Source: Akkermansia muciniphila (lineage in GTDB: Bacteria; Verrucomicrobiota; Verrucomicrobiia; Verrucomicrobiales; Akkermansiaceae). From it: a stretch of 64,000 bases of DNA. The number at the start of each line of letters is the position of its first letter. Position 1 is the stretch's first letter. Below, one piece after another: positions 37,260 through 46,801 of the stretch. The stretch covers positions 1 through 64,000 of the forward strand of contig CAMCUY010000002.1 in NCBI GenBank assembly GCA_945879075.1, read 5' to 3'. The notes beneath the pieces are model-generated. The model worked only from the letters and a program-made list of their open reading frames with translations. It ran no database searches and was not told the DNA's origin. The translations under genes and the position numbers were made by a program.

Positions 37260-37929
37260 CTAGCTGTAAAATCCGCGAACTCTATTGGAATGGGCGGGGC
37301 CCTCCTTGCCGAAGGTGGCGGTGGTCTGGCGTTTGAGGGCGGGCATTGCGTGTTCCTTCTTGGGCTCGATTTGATCCGCGACGGTGAGGTGGTTCATGCC
37401 ATGGCTGCGCAGGTCGAGCGTGTAAAGGTGACGGGTGGCGTATTTGATGGTGGCAACCCGGGTGGTGGTGGATGGATCGGGCGTGCCGGGTTGGTCGGAT
37501 TTTGTGGATTTGCTGGTGCGCGGCTTGGCTTTGTCATGGGTGGCGGCGGCGATGAAGTGGCCATCACCCGCATCAATGTCGAAGTCATAAGTCAACAAGG
37601 CATTGGTGACCGGCGAAAGGGTCGGGCAGTTCATGGCGCAAGCGGTTGCGGACCTGGCCGAGGATTTCATCGACTAGCAGGAGGCGACGCTTGCTCTTGA
37701 GGCTCTCGAAAAAGCTGGAGATGAGGTCTCGCGTGTCGTGTGGGTCGGCGAGTTGTTGAAGGAAATCGCGTCCCTTTTTTGAAAAATACCCAGACAGCGG
37801 CGGACGCCAGTTAGGAGCCAGAAGGAATTTTCGAGGGCAGGGCGGTTCCGGCGGCGTTTCGCGGTGTTTGGCGGTGTCGGAAAAACAAAAAGTGGCTTGA
37901 AGCATTCCATTCGATTCATTGGTTTGCAT
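37260..37929 (-). pseudogene. Unrecognised gene, possibly frameshifted, upstream of nos
   Basis: Two overlapping minus-strand frames look coding-like one after the other. From 37929 (MQTNESNGMLQATFCFSD) the first runs to 37585 through SGYFSKKGRDFLQQL and FFESLKSKRRLLLVDEILGQ. The second, to 37260, carries NALLTYDFDIDAGDGHFIAA, ATRHLYTLDLRSHGMNHLTV and KKEHAMPALKRQ. They overlap around 37600-37670, where a single-base slip would join them into ~220 residues. I do not recognise either part. The upstream region is more AT-rich than average. It may be one broken gene, two small genes or chance. Confidence 0.3.
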
Positions 37930-38230
37930 TGAGTTGCGTAGGTATAAAAATTTCAGACCTGGCCAGTAGGCAGCAATCAGAAATGCGTGGAAAGGGTGGA
38001 AATTCGGAAGATTCGCGCACGAGAGGGTGATTTCGATCGAGGGAGAATGAGGCCGACAGCCTCGCTGCAATGGCCCCGCGTGTCATTCACAGCGGCAAGT
38101 TCTTGCTCAATGTTGGACATCGTTGCATGTGGCGGGATTCCAGAACGGCTTCAGGCTCGATAAGCCACTGGTCAGGAAACCGCTGGGCGCTGGGCCCATG
38201 TGAGACCGATGAAGTTCGCAGCTACTCTTT

Positions 38231-39517
38231 TTAGATGCTATCAGACTGACTCGGCTTGATGCCCGTGACAATCCGCGCGCCGCGTCGATACGTGCAGTAT
38301 GAGTAAAACCACTGGAGCAGCACGGCCATTTTGTTGCGAAATCCGACGAGGAAGATGAGGTGGACAAACAACCACGCCAGCCACGCCATGAACCCGCTGA
38401 AACGAATGCTGCCAATCTCTGCCACGGCTGCCGAACGGCCGATCGTGGCCATCGTGCCCTTGTCGCGATACTTGAACTCCGGACGCGGCGCGTTCCCGGG
38501 CACCGATGCTGATAGTTCGTGATCGATGATCCTGGCGACGTGCTGTGCTTGCTGAATCGCCGCCGGTGAGACTCCCGGCACAGGTTTTCCATTCGCCTGC
38601 ATGACCAGCGCAAGATCGCCGATCGCAAACACCTCGGGATGCCCGGGCAGGCTAAGATCTGGCATGACTTTCAGGCGTCCCGCACGATCTGTCTCGACGC
38701 CGAGCGAGCGCGTGAGCGGGCTTGCGGAGACCCCTGCCGCCCAGATGATGTTGGCAGCTTCGATGCGTGTCCCATCGGCGAGTTCTACGAGTCCTTCGGA
38801 AATGTTGCTGACCTTCGCTTGCATGCGTACCTCGACCCCCATGTCTTCCAACTGCCGCTTGGCGCTCTCCGACATTTCAGGAGCCATGTGTGCAAGCAGG
38901 CGGTCACCGCCTTCCAGCAGTATGACACGCGCCTCGCCAGGATCGATGTGGCGAAAGTCGCGGCGCAACACATGTCGTGTGAGTTCGGCAAAAGCACCTG
39001 CAAGTTCCAAGCCGGTCGCGCCTCCGCCCACGACCACGACGGTCAGCAAGCGGTCGTGCCCGGCGCGGTCCGGTTCGTTCTCTGCACGCTCGAAGGCAAG
39101 CAGCACTTCACGGCGAATGCGCAGGGCGTCGTCGAGCGATTTCAAGCCCGGTGCGAATTGCTCCCACTCGGGATGCCCGAAGTAGCTCGTAACGCCGCCG
39201 AGAGCGATCACGAGGTGGTCGTATTCAAGCGGACCACTGGCAAGTTCAACTCGTCGCGTCGCGAGTTCGATACCGCTCACCTCGTCGAGACGCACACTGA
39301 CGTTTGGTAGATCGCGAAGAATCGAGCGGGCTGGCTGCGCGATTTCAGGCGCGGACAAGCCCGCCGTGGCGACTTGATACAACAACGGCTGAAAAAGATG
39401 ATGATTCTGCCGGTCCACGAGCGTGACTCGCGCCTGCGAGTTGCGGAAAACCTGACAGAATGTCAGTCCCCCGAATCCAGCGCCAAGCACCACGATATGA
39501 GGGGATTTATGAGACAC
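38231..39517 (-). CDS. ndh: Type II NADH:quinone oxidoreductase
   Basis: A single-subunit, non-proton-pumping NADH dehydrogenase. The GTG at 39517 (SHKSPHIVVLGAGFGGL) fits the family start; the 12 extra tracked codons overlap the upstream gene. The FAD-binding GxGxxG is VVLGAGFGGL, with HHLFQPLLYQVATAGLS after it. The NADH site is LLTVVVVGGGATGLELAGA, and the second FAD motif is HPEVFAIGDLALVM. The C-terminus has the membrane-associated YRDKGTMATIGRSAAVAEI and a hydrophobic stretch FMAWLAWLFVHLIFLVGF with a basic tail. At 428 residues it has normal length. It lies between the DUF6788-like gene and the unknown gene upstream of nos. Confidence 0.93.
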   Translation of the reverse strand: MSHKSPHIVVLGAGFGGLTFCQVFRNSQARVTLVDRQNHHLFQPLLYQVATAGLSAPEIAQPARSILRDLPNVSVRLDEVSGIELATRRVELASGPLEYDHLVIALGGVTSYFGHPEWEQFAPGLKSLDDALRIRREVLLAFERAENEPDRAGHDRLLTVVVVGGGATGLELAGAFAELTRHVLRRDFRHIDPGEARVILLEGGDRLLAHMAPEMSESAKRQLEDMGVEVRMQAKVSNISEGLVELADGTRIEAANIIWAAGVSASPLTRSLGVETDRAGRLKVMPDLSLPGHPEVFAIGDLALVMQANGKPVPGVSPAAIQQAQHVARIIDHELSASVPGNAPRPEFKYRDKGTMATIGRSAAVAEIGSIRFSGFMAWLAWLFVHLIFLVGFRNKMAVLLQWFYSYCTYRRGARIVTGIKPSQSDSI

Positions 39518-39854
39518 GATGTTCGAATATGTGGCGGGACCGGGCGAGCGCAAGCAGTAAGGTGACGGGAGAATGCGTTGTTCGAAAATCTCGAGCCATG
39601 GGCAGGTTTTTCCGCTGATTCCCAGGAACCGTTTTAAGGATTGAAGTCTGGGTGATTTCCCTCATTTCCCTGACAATTTCCTCAAGCTGCTTGTGGTTCT
39701 CGACGGCTTGAAGCATTTGTGCCGCCTGCTCTTTGGACAGGGCGACACAGGCGGTTTTGCCTTCCACCTTGAACGTCCAGCACCAGGATCCCGGCGCTTG
39801 GAAAGCGACGCTGCCGTGGCTCACGGGGCCGATCGCGGCGAGCTGATTATCCAA
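39507..39854 (-). CDS. Small DUF6788-like protein
   Basis: 115 residues; the first ~75 are coherent: GPVSHGSVAFQAPGSWCWTF, EGKTACVALSKEQAAQML and an amphipathic helix QAVENHKQLEEIVREMREIT. That order (short strand pair, K-T-x-x-x-x-L-S-x-E-Q, then E-N-x-x-x-L-E helix) recalls DUF6788-type proteins that often travel with transposases. The last ~30 residues overlap the ndh start by 11 bp and may be read-through. It lies about 120 bp from the broken IS4 transposase. Low to moderate confidence that it is expressed. Confidence 0.45.
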   Translation of the reverse strand: MDNQLAAIGPVSHGSVAFQAPGSWCWTFKVEGKTACVALSKEQAAQMLQAVENHKQLEEIVREMREITQTSILKTVPGNQRKNLPMARDFRTTHSPVTLLLALARSRHIFEHRVS

Positions 39855-39974
39855 GATGGCGTATCGGCGGGAATCTCACGGTTTCATGACGCCGAAGCGT
39901 ACCGGAATCCTTCGCTTTTGAACAGATTTTACACGCCCCTTAAGGTTGGTATGCACACCTAGCTGCATGCACCA

Positions 39975-41434
39975 AAGCATCCTGTTTTTTCAAGGATTCT
40001 CCTCGATTCTTTTCGGCCGCCCGGCACTCTCAGGACTCTAGGAAAAGCTCCGGAAGGTCGCCGCCCTCAACACCCTTTCGGATTTCTTCGAGACGTTCGG
40101 ATTCCTCATCACCGACGCGCTCCTTCACCGTCGTTCCTCCGGAGCCAACAGCTGTCAGCGACGCTTCACCCCGCATATGACCTCCTAGGCCTTTCTCGCC
40201 CAAACCCTCGCCCCGGAAACACCCTGCCGCGACATCGTGCGCAAGGTGCAGGCTTGGTGGCTGCTGCGCGCACCGAAATCCAACGCCGGCTCCTCATCCA
40301 CTGCCGCCTACACGAAGGCCCGCCAACGCCTCGCCCGCGAAACCATCCGCGGCATTGGAGAACACCTCATCGAGCATCTTGAAAGACGCGTGCCATCCTC
40401 GCAGCTATGGCTCGCGCGGCGCGTCAGGGTGGTCGATGGAACCACCGTCTCCATGCCCGACACGCCCGCAAACCAGAAGAAATACCCGCAACCCTCGTCT
40501 CAAAAAGCCGGTTGTGGATTCCCCCAGATGTGTGGCGTCGGTCACTTCTCACTGGCAAGCGGAGCCCTGTTGGATTTCGCGAAAAGCAGCATCAACGTCC
40601 ACGAAAGCATCCTCTTCGTGCAACTCATGGGCCATCTTGAAAAAAAGGCGACATCGTCCTGGCAGACCGCGGATTCGGTTCGTTCCACGCCTTCTGGAAG
40701 ATGTCGCAAGCCGACATTGATACCCTCATGCGTCTCAACGGCGGTCCAAAGGTGGACTTCCGCAAAGGCAGGAAGCTCGGCCCTAACGACCGATTGATCG
40801 CTTGGAAGAAGCCCGCCCAACGCCCCAAGGGCTGCACCGAGGAAGAATTCGACGCGCTACCCGCAAGCATGACCCTGCGCCATGTCGGGCTCACCGCATC
40901 GGCGAGCGGGCACCGCACCCAGACCATCACTCTGGTGATCACTCTGCTGGATGCCGTCGCCTATCCATTGCAGCAACTCGGCGAGCTCTATCTTCAGCGC
41001 TGGAGCGTCGAACCCCACTTCCGTGAAATCCAAATCAACCTCGGCAGGACGTGCTGCGCTGCAAGACACCCGTCATGGTGGAAAAGGAAGTGATGATGCA
41101 CGCCGTTTCGTATAACCTGGTTCGTTCACTGATGCAGCTGGCCGCCGTCAGGCATCAAGTCGATCTCACCCGGATCAGCTTCAAAGGCACCGACGATACC
41201 CTGCGGCACTGGAGCGCGAGCCTCGAAGCCATGCGAGGCATGCCACGCAAACAGAAATCCCTGCTAGACACGATGTTCGAAATCATCGCCAGCGATCTCG
41301 TTCCGCATCGCCCGGAACGAGAGGAACCGCGAGCGAAAAAACGCAGGCTCAAGAACTATCAACTCCTCACAAAACCCCGCCACGAGATGCAAATTTCAGG
41401 CCACAGAAACCGTGCCAAATCCTCGTTAAGTTAG
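39975..41434 (+). mobile_element. IS4-family insertion sequence with broken transposase
   Basis: Four pieces in different frames make an IS4 transposase. The N-terminal part (~40040-40200) reads TLSDFFETFGFLITDALLHR and then a TAG inside an MTS-stop-AFLAQTLAPET stretch. The next piece contains VRKVQAWWLLRAP, RVRVVDGTTVSMPDTPANQK (first DDE Asp) and FSLASGALLDFA. The third, from ~40700, has the second Asp near DxGF (lost at the shift), then GELYLQRWSVEPHFREIQIN, the YREK-like region with the Glu. The last has LRCKTPVMVEKEVMMHAVSY and HHDxL-like tail residues. One nonsense codon and at least two frameshifts make it inactive. Outer limits are estimated; no perfect terminal inverted repeats were found by eye. 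Confidence 0.85.
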
Positions 41435-41806
41435 CGCCATCCGGGTCAGTGGGGAAAACTTGACAGGATATCGGCCAGAATCCCTGTGTGATCCAAAAGC
41501 CTGATTCCGGCATTGGATGCTTTCGGGAGTGTGAGTTTGAACCGACAAGTTTGGAAGAGCGCCAAGGGGAGATGGAGAGGTGCGGGATGGTAGGCTTCGC
41601 CGGCTTTTCCGTCTGGATGGGCGGTGCGGATAGCGGGTGAAGAGTAGCCGCCGACGGTACAAGGTGAAGTGGGCGTGCCCTACCGCGGTTAGGGTCGGAG
41701 CGAGACGCTCCTGATACGGCCTCCGGCGAGACTCCGCAGCCACTTATCGCAGGTCGTACGTCGAAGGGTAGAGAGCGGGAGGTGCCGCCGCGCCTTGGGG
41801 CTGCGG
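41435..41806. other. Non-coding stretch with a GGAGCG-AGA-CGCTCC hairpin
   Basis: The minus-strand ORFs here (147 and 105 codons) are Pro/Ser/Arg-rich and lack any family pattern, so I treat the stretch as non-coding. It holds a perfect hairpin GGAGCGAGACGCTCC at about 41696-41710. A neighbouring run, TACAAGGTGAAGTGGGCGTG, has the look of a dispersed verrucomicrobial repeat. It lies between the IS4 remnant and prfA. Confidence 0.4.
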
Positions 41807-42880
41807 TCACAGCCCGGCTTCCGCCAGGCGCTCGTTCATCTCTGTTTTCTGGAGCTCGTTGGTGAACTCGGTGAGGTCGCCGGCGATGACGCCGGTTAGG
41901 TTGTGCGAGGTGAAGCCGATGCGGTGGTCGGTGATGCGGCTTTGCGGGAAGTTGTAGGTGCGGATTTTTTCCGAGCGGTCGCCGGAGCCGATGAGTGCAC
42001 GACGGTTCTCGGAGTATTCCGCCTGCTGCTCCTGCAATTTTTTCTCGTAGAGGCGGGTGCGCATGATCTTGAGCGCCAATTCTTTGTTTTTGATTTGCGA
42101 GCGACCATGCTCGCAGCGGACGTAGAGCCCGGTGGGAAGGTGGAAAATCTGGACGGCGGAGTCGGTGGTGTTGACGTGCTGTCCGCCGGCACCGCCGGAG
42201 CGGCAGACTTCGATACGAAGGTCTTCTTGCTTGAGTTCCACATCGACTTCTTCGGCCTCAGGAAGGACGGCGACGGTCACGGTGGAGGTGTGGACGCGGC
42301 CTTGGGTCTCGGTGGCGGGGACACGCTGGACGCGGTGAACGCCGGATTCGTACTTCAAATAACGGAACACTTCCTGCCCGGTGATTTTCAGGATGACTTC
42401 CTTGAATCCACCGACTTCGGAGGGCGAGCTTTCGAGGTGTTCTGATTTCCAGCCGCGGAGGTCGGCGTAGCGTTGATACATGCGCATCAGCTCTGCGGCG
42501 AAGAGGGATGCCTCATCGCCACCGGCACCGGCGCGGATTTCTATCAGCGCGTCGCGGTCCTCGCCGGGGTCGGCGGGAAGCAGCGCGTATTGGAGCTCGC
42601 CGCTGAGCTTTTCGATCTCCTTTTCAAGCGCCGGGATTTCCTCGGCGGCCATCATGGAGAACTCGGGGTCGTCGGACTTGGCGAGTTCCTGGTTGTCGGC
42701 GAGGTGGCGTTTGGCGGCTTCGAGCTTGTCCCAGAGTTCGAGGGTTTGCTTGAGCTTGCCGTGCTCGCGGAGAATCTCGGTGGCGCGCTTGGGGTCGGCG
42801 AAAAGCTCGGGATCGCCCACCGCTTCCTCCAGTTCGGAGAAGCGGTCGCGGCGTTTGGCGATGAGGGAGGAGTAATCCAC
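41807..42880 (-). CDS. prfA: Peptide chain release factor 1
   Basis: 357 residues, full length. Recognises UAA and UAG and releases the peptide on the ribosome. The GGQ motif lies in RSGGAGGQHVNTTDSAV; the RF1 signature surrounds it (RVPATETQGRVHTSTVTVAVLPE). The N-terminal coiled region, TNFPQSRITDHR-like segment (YNFPQSRITDHRIGFTSHNL) and C-terminus are normal. It follows rng on the same strand with a 58-bp gap that contains one CCGACTG palindrome. GGQ methylation would need PrmC, which is not in the window. Confidence 0.96.
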   Translation of the reverse strand: MDYSSLIAKRRDRFSELEEAVGDPELFADPKRATEILREHGKLKQTLELWDKLEAAKRHLADNQELAKSDDPEFSMMAAEEIPALEKEIEKLSGELQYALLPADPGEDRDALIEIRAGAGGDEASLFAAELMRMYQRYADLRGWKSEHLESSPSEVGGFKEVILKITGQEVFRYLKYESGVHRVQRVPATETQGRVHTSTVTVAVLPEAEEVDVELKQEDLRIEVCRSGGAGGQHVNTTDSAVQIFHLPTGLYVRCEHGRSQIKNKELALKIMRTRLYEKKLQEQQAEYSENRRALIGSGDRSEKIRTYNFPQSRITDHRIGFTSHNLTGVIAGDLTEFTNELQKTEMNERLAEAGL

Positions 42881-42907
42881 GGAAACAGGTAGAAGCTGAT
42901 GGATTTC

Positions 42908-42926
42908 CCGACTGAGACAGTCGGGG
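42908..42926. repeat. Intergenic palindrome of the CCGACTGTCTCAG family
   Basis: CCCGACTG-AGA-CAGTCGGG is a perfect 8-bp stem with an AGA triloop in the rng/prfA gap. It is the clearest of four related copies (4696, 11050, 14135). There is no T-run on either side, so it is not an ordinary terminator. Confidence 0.6.
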
Positions 42927-42938
42927 CGCTTTGGGATC

Positions 42939-44528
42939 TCAGCTCTGGTCGATGGTCTTCTCGGTGGCGGCGTCGATGATGAGGAATTTTTCGCGGTTCA
43001 TGGTCGGGTCCGAGCGGAAGATGAGACGGCCGGAATGCGAGCGCTCGAGTTCCATGAGGAGCTTGGCGTCCTCGCTCTTGAAACGGTTGAGGACGTCGCT
43101 GTTCACGATGACGATGATGTCGCCGACCGAGTCGTGACGTTTCTGGATTACGGTATGCAGGCGGCGCTGGATCTCGATGGACATGGTCATCGGGGTTTTG
43201 ACGCGGGCGCGGCCCTGGCAATACGGGCAGGGTTCATACATCGAGTCCCGCAGCGATTCGTTAAGCCGCTGGCGGGTCATTTCCATCAGGCCGACGGGGG
43301 ATATCTGGAGGACCTGGGTCTTGGCCTTGTCCTTCTTGAGGCGCTCCTTGATGGCCTTGTAAACCGTCTGCTGGTCCTTGCGGTGGCGCATGTCGATGAG
43401 GTCGATGACGACGAGGCCACCGATGTTGCGGAGGCGGAGTTGCCGGGCGACTTCGACGGCAGCTTCGACGTTGGTTTCGAGGATCATCTTGTCCACGTCC
43501 TTGGAGCCGCGGTTGCGGCCGGTGTTGACGTCGATGGCGATGAGCGCCTCGGTTTCATCGATGACGATGTAGCCGCCGCAGGGCAGCCAGACTTGGCGGG
43601 AAAACGCTTCGTCGATTTGCTTCTGGATGCCGACGCGCTCGAAGATCGGCTGGCCGGCGGCGGAGGGCATGTAATGGATGCGGCGCTTGGCGCGGCGGGA
43701 AATTTTCCCGGCGATTTCGCGAATCATCTCGGTGGTCTCGGCGTCGTCGCACATGACCTGGTCGATTTCCTCGGTGAGGAAATCGCGGGCGGTGCGCTCG
43801 ATGAGGCCGGGCTCTTGGAAGATGCAGGCGGGGGCGGGGTTGTTAGCGCGGCGGGCTTCGATCTCGTCCCACTGCTCGAGGAGCATGTGGAGGTCGCGCA
43901 CGAGGTGGCGGCGGCGGATGCCGCTGGCGGCGGTGCGCATGATGATGCCCATGCCTTCGGGGACCTGGAGTTTCTGGGTGATGATGCGGAGGCGTTGCCG
44001 TTCCTTGGGATCCTCGATCTTGCGGGAGATGCCGAACTGTTCGGTGAAGGGCATGAGGACGAGGTAGCGGCCGGCCAGCGAGATGTTCGTCGTGACGCGC
44101 GGGCCCTTGGTGCCGATGGGGCCTTTGGAGACCTGGATGACGATTTCCGAACCAATCGGATAGATGTCGGGGATGTCCTTGGAGCTGATTTTTTTCTGCT
44201 GCTTCCTTTTGCCTTCGCGCTGGATCTCCTCCAAGCCGGCGTCGAGCGCGGCGGGGATGGCGTCCCAGAAGTGGAGGAAGGCGTTTTTGTCGAGTCCGAT
44301 GTCGACGAACATCGCCTTGAGGCCGCCTTCGATGTTTTTGACGCGGCCCTTGAAGATGCCGCCGACGATGTTCTGGTCGCCCTCGCGCTCGACGGTGTAT
44401 TCCTCGAGCACGCCTTCTTCGAGGAGTGCGACGCGGCGTTCGAGTTTCTCGACGTTGACGACGATGCTGTTGCCGCGGGACGGGTTGGGTTTGCCGATGC
44501 CGAGGAGTCTTTTGATATGTTGGATCAT
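42939..44528 (-). CDS. rng: Ribonuclease E/G
   Basis: 529 residues; the catalytic domain alone (RNase G length), without the long RNase E scaffold. The S1 domain begins at about residue 40 (GGIFKGRVKNIEGGLKAMFVDIG). The 5'-sensor and DNase-I-like part includes GYIVIDETEALIAIDVNTGRN (Mg-binding Asp pair), and the Zn-link is CPYCQGRARV (CPxC-like). It cleaves single-stranded AU-rich RNA, for rRNA maturation and mRNA decay. An insertion of ~15 residues (REGKRKQQKKISSKDI) in the S1 domain is basic. It lies downstream of mrdA by 49 bp, and the mre-mrdA-rng order matches the classical cafA linkage with the mre genes. Confidence 0.94.
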   Translation of the reverse strand: MIQHIKRLLGIGKPNPSRGNSIVVNVEKLERRVALLEEGVLEEYTVEREGDQNIVGGIFKGRVKNIEGGLKAMFVDIGLDKNAFLHFWDAIPAALDAGLEEIQREGKRKQQKKISSKDIPDIYPIGSEIVIQVSKGPIGTKGPRVTTNISLAGRYLVLMPFTEQFGISRKIEDPKERQRLRIITQKLQVPEGMGIIMRTAASGIRRRHLVRDLHMLLEQWDEIEARRANNPAPACIFQEPGLIERTARDFLTEEIDQVMCDDAETTEMIREIAGKISRRAKRRIHYMPSAAGQPIFERVGIQKQIDEAFSRQVWLPCGGYIVIDETEALIAIDVNTGRNRGSKDVDKMILETNVEAAVEVARQLRLRNIGGLVVIDLIDMRHRKDQQTVYKAIKERLKKDKAKTQVLQISPVGLMEMTRQRLNESLRDSMYEPCPYCQGRARVKTPMTMSIEIQRRLHTVIQKRHDSVGDIIVIVNSDVLNRFKSEDAKLLMELERSHSGRLIFRSDPTMNREKFLIIDAATEKTIDQS

Positions 44529-44577
44529 GTTGATGGGAGTTTGTTGGTTAGAGAGTTGTTGTTCGGGGTGGGGGAAA

Positions 44578-46797
44578 TCAGGGTTCCGTGACGGGGATGG
44601 CTTTGGGGATGACCGAGCCCTCGGCGTCCACCTCGGGGGTGATGGTCGGGGTGGGGGTGACGGTGGTGGAGGGAGAGGGATGGATGGGGAGGGCGACCTC
44701 GCCGGCTTCCTCGCCGGTCTCGCCGGCGGGTTCTTCCGCGGCTTGCGGCAGGGCCTCCGCCCCGGCGACGGGCGGCGGTGCCGGGGCTGTCTGGCCTGCT
44801 TCGATGGCGGCGATCATTTCCGGGGAGATCTCGATGGTCTTCTCGATGCGGTCGGTATTTCCGAGGGCTTTGGCCATGGGTTTGAGCGGAAGCTTCACGC
44901 CGTTGTCGCGGGCGAAAAGGCCGCGTAAGACGAGGTTGACCAGCGGGCCGCAAACGCCGCCGCCGGAGCCGCCGTTCTGGACGAGGATGCAGATGGCGTA
45001 TTTCGGGTTGTCGTAGGGTGCGAAGCTCATGATCCACGAGTTGTTGGACTTCGCGCCGTTGTCGGTGGTCTGGGCGGTGCCGCTTTTTGAGGCGACGACA
45101 ACGTTCGTGAGTTTGACTTTTCCGGAGGTTCCTCCGGGGTCGTTGGTTGACATCCGCATGCCTTTGCGGATGAGCTCGATGTCGCTGGCCTTGATCCCCG
45201 ACTGCGTGAGATCGACCTCAAGCTTGGGGATGTCCGGAACGAGGGTTTTGCCGTCCTCGCTCACCGCGTGTTTCACGATCCGGGGTTTGTAGTATTTGCC
45301 GCCGTTGGCGACGCAGGCGGTGACGGCGCACATCTGGAGCGGGGTGGCCAACGAGTCGCCCTGGCCGATAGAGAGGAAGGCGTTGAGGGCGGGAGTCATG
45401 GTGAGGGAAGGGTTGGCGCTGCGCCACGCGCGGCTTCCGGGCAGGATGCCGGCGTCTTCCTTGGGCAGCTCGATACCGGTGCGCTTGCCGATGCCGACGA
45501 TCTGGCAGCCCTCGACCATCGCCTTCCAGCCGATGGTGTTGGCGAGCTTGTTGAAATACGGATTACAAGAATGCTGAATGGCTTCGGACAGGTCCTGGCC
45601 GCCGTGGTTGCCCTTGTGCAGGTTCCAGATCCAGCAGCCTACGTTCTTGTTGCCGTAGGTGACGTAGCCGTCGCAGGAGTAATTGCGGGTGGCGTTGCCT
45701 GCCAAGGCGCCCGCGATGGCGGTGGGGATCTTCATGGTCGAGCCCGGAGTGAACTCGGAAATGGCGCGGTTGGTGAACGGGGCGAGCTGCATGTTGGCCC
45801 GATAGGCGTCCCAGTTCTTTTGGGAAATGCTGGGGATGAAGTCGTTCGGGTCGTAGTCGGGCACGGAGGCCATGGCGAGGACCTCGCCGGTGTTGACGTC
45901 CATCACCACGCCGGCGGCGCGGCCCGCGAGACGCAGGGTGTTCTCTAACAGGAACTGGACGCGGGCGTCGATGGTGAGCCGGAGTTTGGCGCCGATGCCG
46001 GGCTTGGTGTAGTCGGACATCCGGATGGTGCGGCCCTTTTCGTCCTTCACGATGGTCTTCTGTCCCTCCGGTCCGCGGAGGGTTTCGTCCATGGAGAATT
46101 CCACGCCGGCGATGCCTTTTTCATCGCCGATGTAGTGGTTGAACTTGCGGGTAGCGCTGTCCGGGACGTCGCCTTTTTCCCACTGTTTCAGATAGCCGAG
46201 GACGTGGCTGGCGAGGGCGCCGTAGGGATAGTGCCGCTGCGGGCGGATGCTCGGATAGACTCCGGGGAGTTCGAGGTTGTGCTCAGCGAATTTGGAGAAC
46301 TCCTCGTAGCTGAGGTCGGAGCGGTAGCTGAAGGGGATGAGGCCGCCGTGGGTGAGGAAGTGGGTGCGGAGGTCGCCGGCCTTGTAGGGCCGCGCGAGGT
46401 TGAGGCGCGGGTCGCCGAGCACGCGGATGGGGCCGTCTCGGACGATGGCGACGATGTCCTTCTCCGAACGCTTGCGGGGCAGGCCGTCTTGCTGGGTCAG
46501 GCGCTGGATGGTCGGGTCCTCGACGTGTTGTGATAGATAGGCCTGGCGGATTTCGTCGAGGTTGAAGGAGACCTCGTAGTTGCGGAGGTTGCGGGCGAGG
46601 GTGATGCCGTTGCGGTCGGTGATTTCGCCGCGGATGCCGGGCTCGCGGACGGTGACGGTGCGGTTGCCGGGCACCTGCTGGAGGAAATCGTCGCGACGGA
46701 CAATTTGGAATTCATAGAGGCGGGAAAGCAGCGCGCCGAAGCCGACGAGCACGAGGGCCGTCAGCAGATAGAGTCGGAAGCGATAGCTGGGTTCCAT
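44578..46797 (-). CDS. mrdA: Penicillin-binding protein 2 (elongasome transpeptidase)
   Basis: The protein has 739 residues. An N-terminal membrane anchor (~10-25, LLTALVLVGFGALLSRLYEF) is followed by the PBP dimerisation domain (NRTVTVREPGIRGEITDRNG). The transpeptidase has the SxxK serine in FTPGSTMKIPTAI (about 352), SxN near HSCNPYFNK, and KSGTAQTTDNG (KTG-like motif, about 572). The last ~90 residues are a Pro/Ala/Glu/Thr-rich tail (APAPPPVAGAEALPQAAE) beyond the catalytic domain, longer than in proteobacterial MrdA. It crosslinks lateral-wall peptidoglycan with RodA and MreBCD. It starts 4 bp after mreD, in the same operon. No rodA follows; rng does. Confidence 0.94.
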   Translation of the reverse strand: MEPSYRFRLYLLTALVLVGFGALLSRLYEFQIVRRDDFLQQVPGNRTVTVREPGIRGEITDRNGITLARNLRNYEVSFNLDEIRQAYLSQHVEDPTIQRLTQQDGLPRKRSEKDIVAIVRDGPIRVLGDPRLNLARPYKAGDLRTHFLTHGGLIPFSYRSDLSYEEFSKFAEHNLELPGVYPSIRPQRHYPYGALASHVLGYLKQWEKGDVPDSATRKFNHYIGDEKGIAGVEFSMDETLRGPEGQKTIVKDEKGRTIRMSDYTKPGIGAKLRLTIDARVQFLLENTLRLAGRAAGVVMDVNTGEVLAMASVPDYDPNDFIPSISQKNWDAYRANMQLAPFTNRAISEFTPGSTMKIPTAIAGALAGNATRNYSCDGYVTYGNKNVGCWIWNLHKGNHGGQDLSEAIQHSCNPYFNKLANTIGWKAMVEGCQIVGIGKRTGIELPKEDAGILPGSRAWRSANPSLTMTPALNAFLSIGQGDSLATPLQMCAVTACVANGGKYYKPRIVKHAVSEDGKTLVPDIPKLEVDLTQSGIKASDIELIRKGMRMSTNDPGGTSGKVKLTNVVVASKSGTAQTTDNGAKSNNSWIMSFAPYDNPKYAICILVQNGGSGGGVCGPLVNLVLRGLFARDNGVKLPLKPMAKALGNTDRIEKTIEISPEMIAAIEAGQTAPAPPPVAGAEALPQAAEEPAGETGEEAGEVALPIHPSPSTTVTPTPTITPEVDAEGSVIPKAIPVTEP

Positions 46798-46801
46798 GGC
46801 T

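Noticed and set aside
41367-41810. 147-codon minus-strand ORF between the IS4 remnant and prfA
   Set aside because: Pro/Ser/Arg-rich, overlaps IS remnant and prfA end, no recognised pattern; treated as non-coding.
43035-44591. 518-codon plus-strand ORF
   Set aside because: Antisense shadow of rng; strongly acidic low-complexity translation with no motifs.
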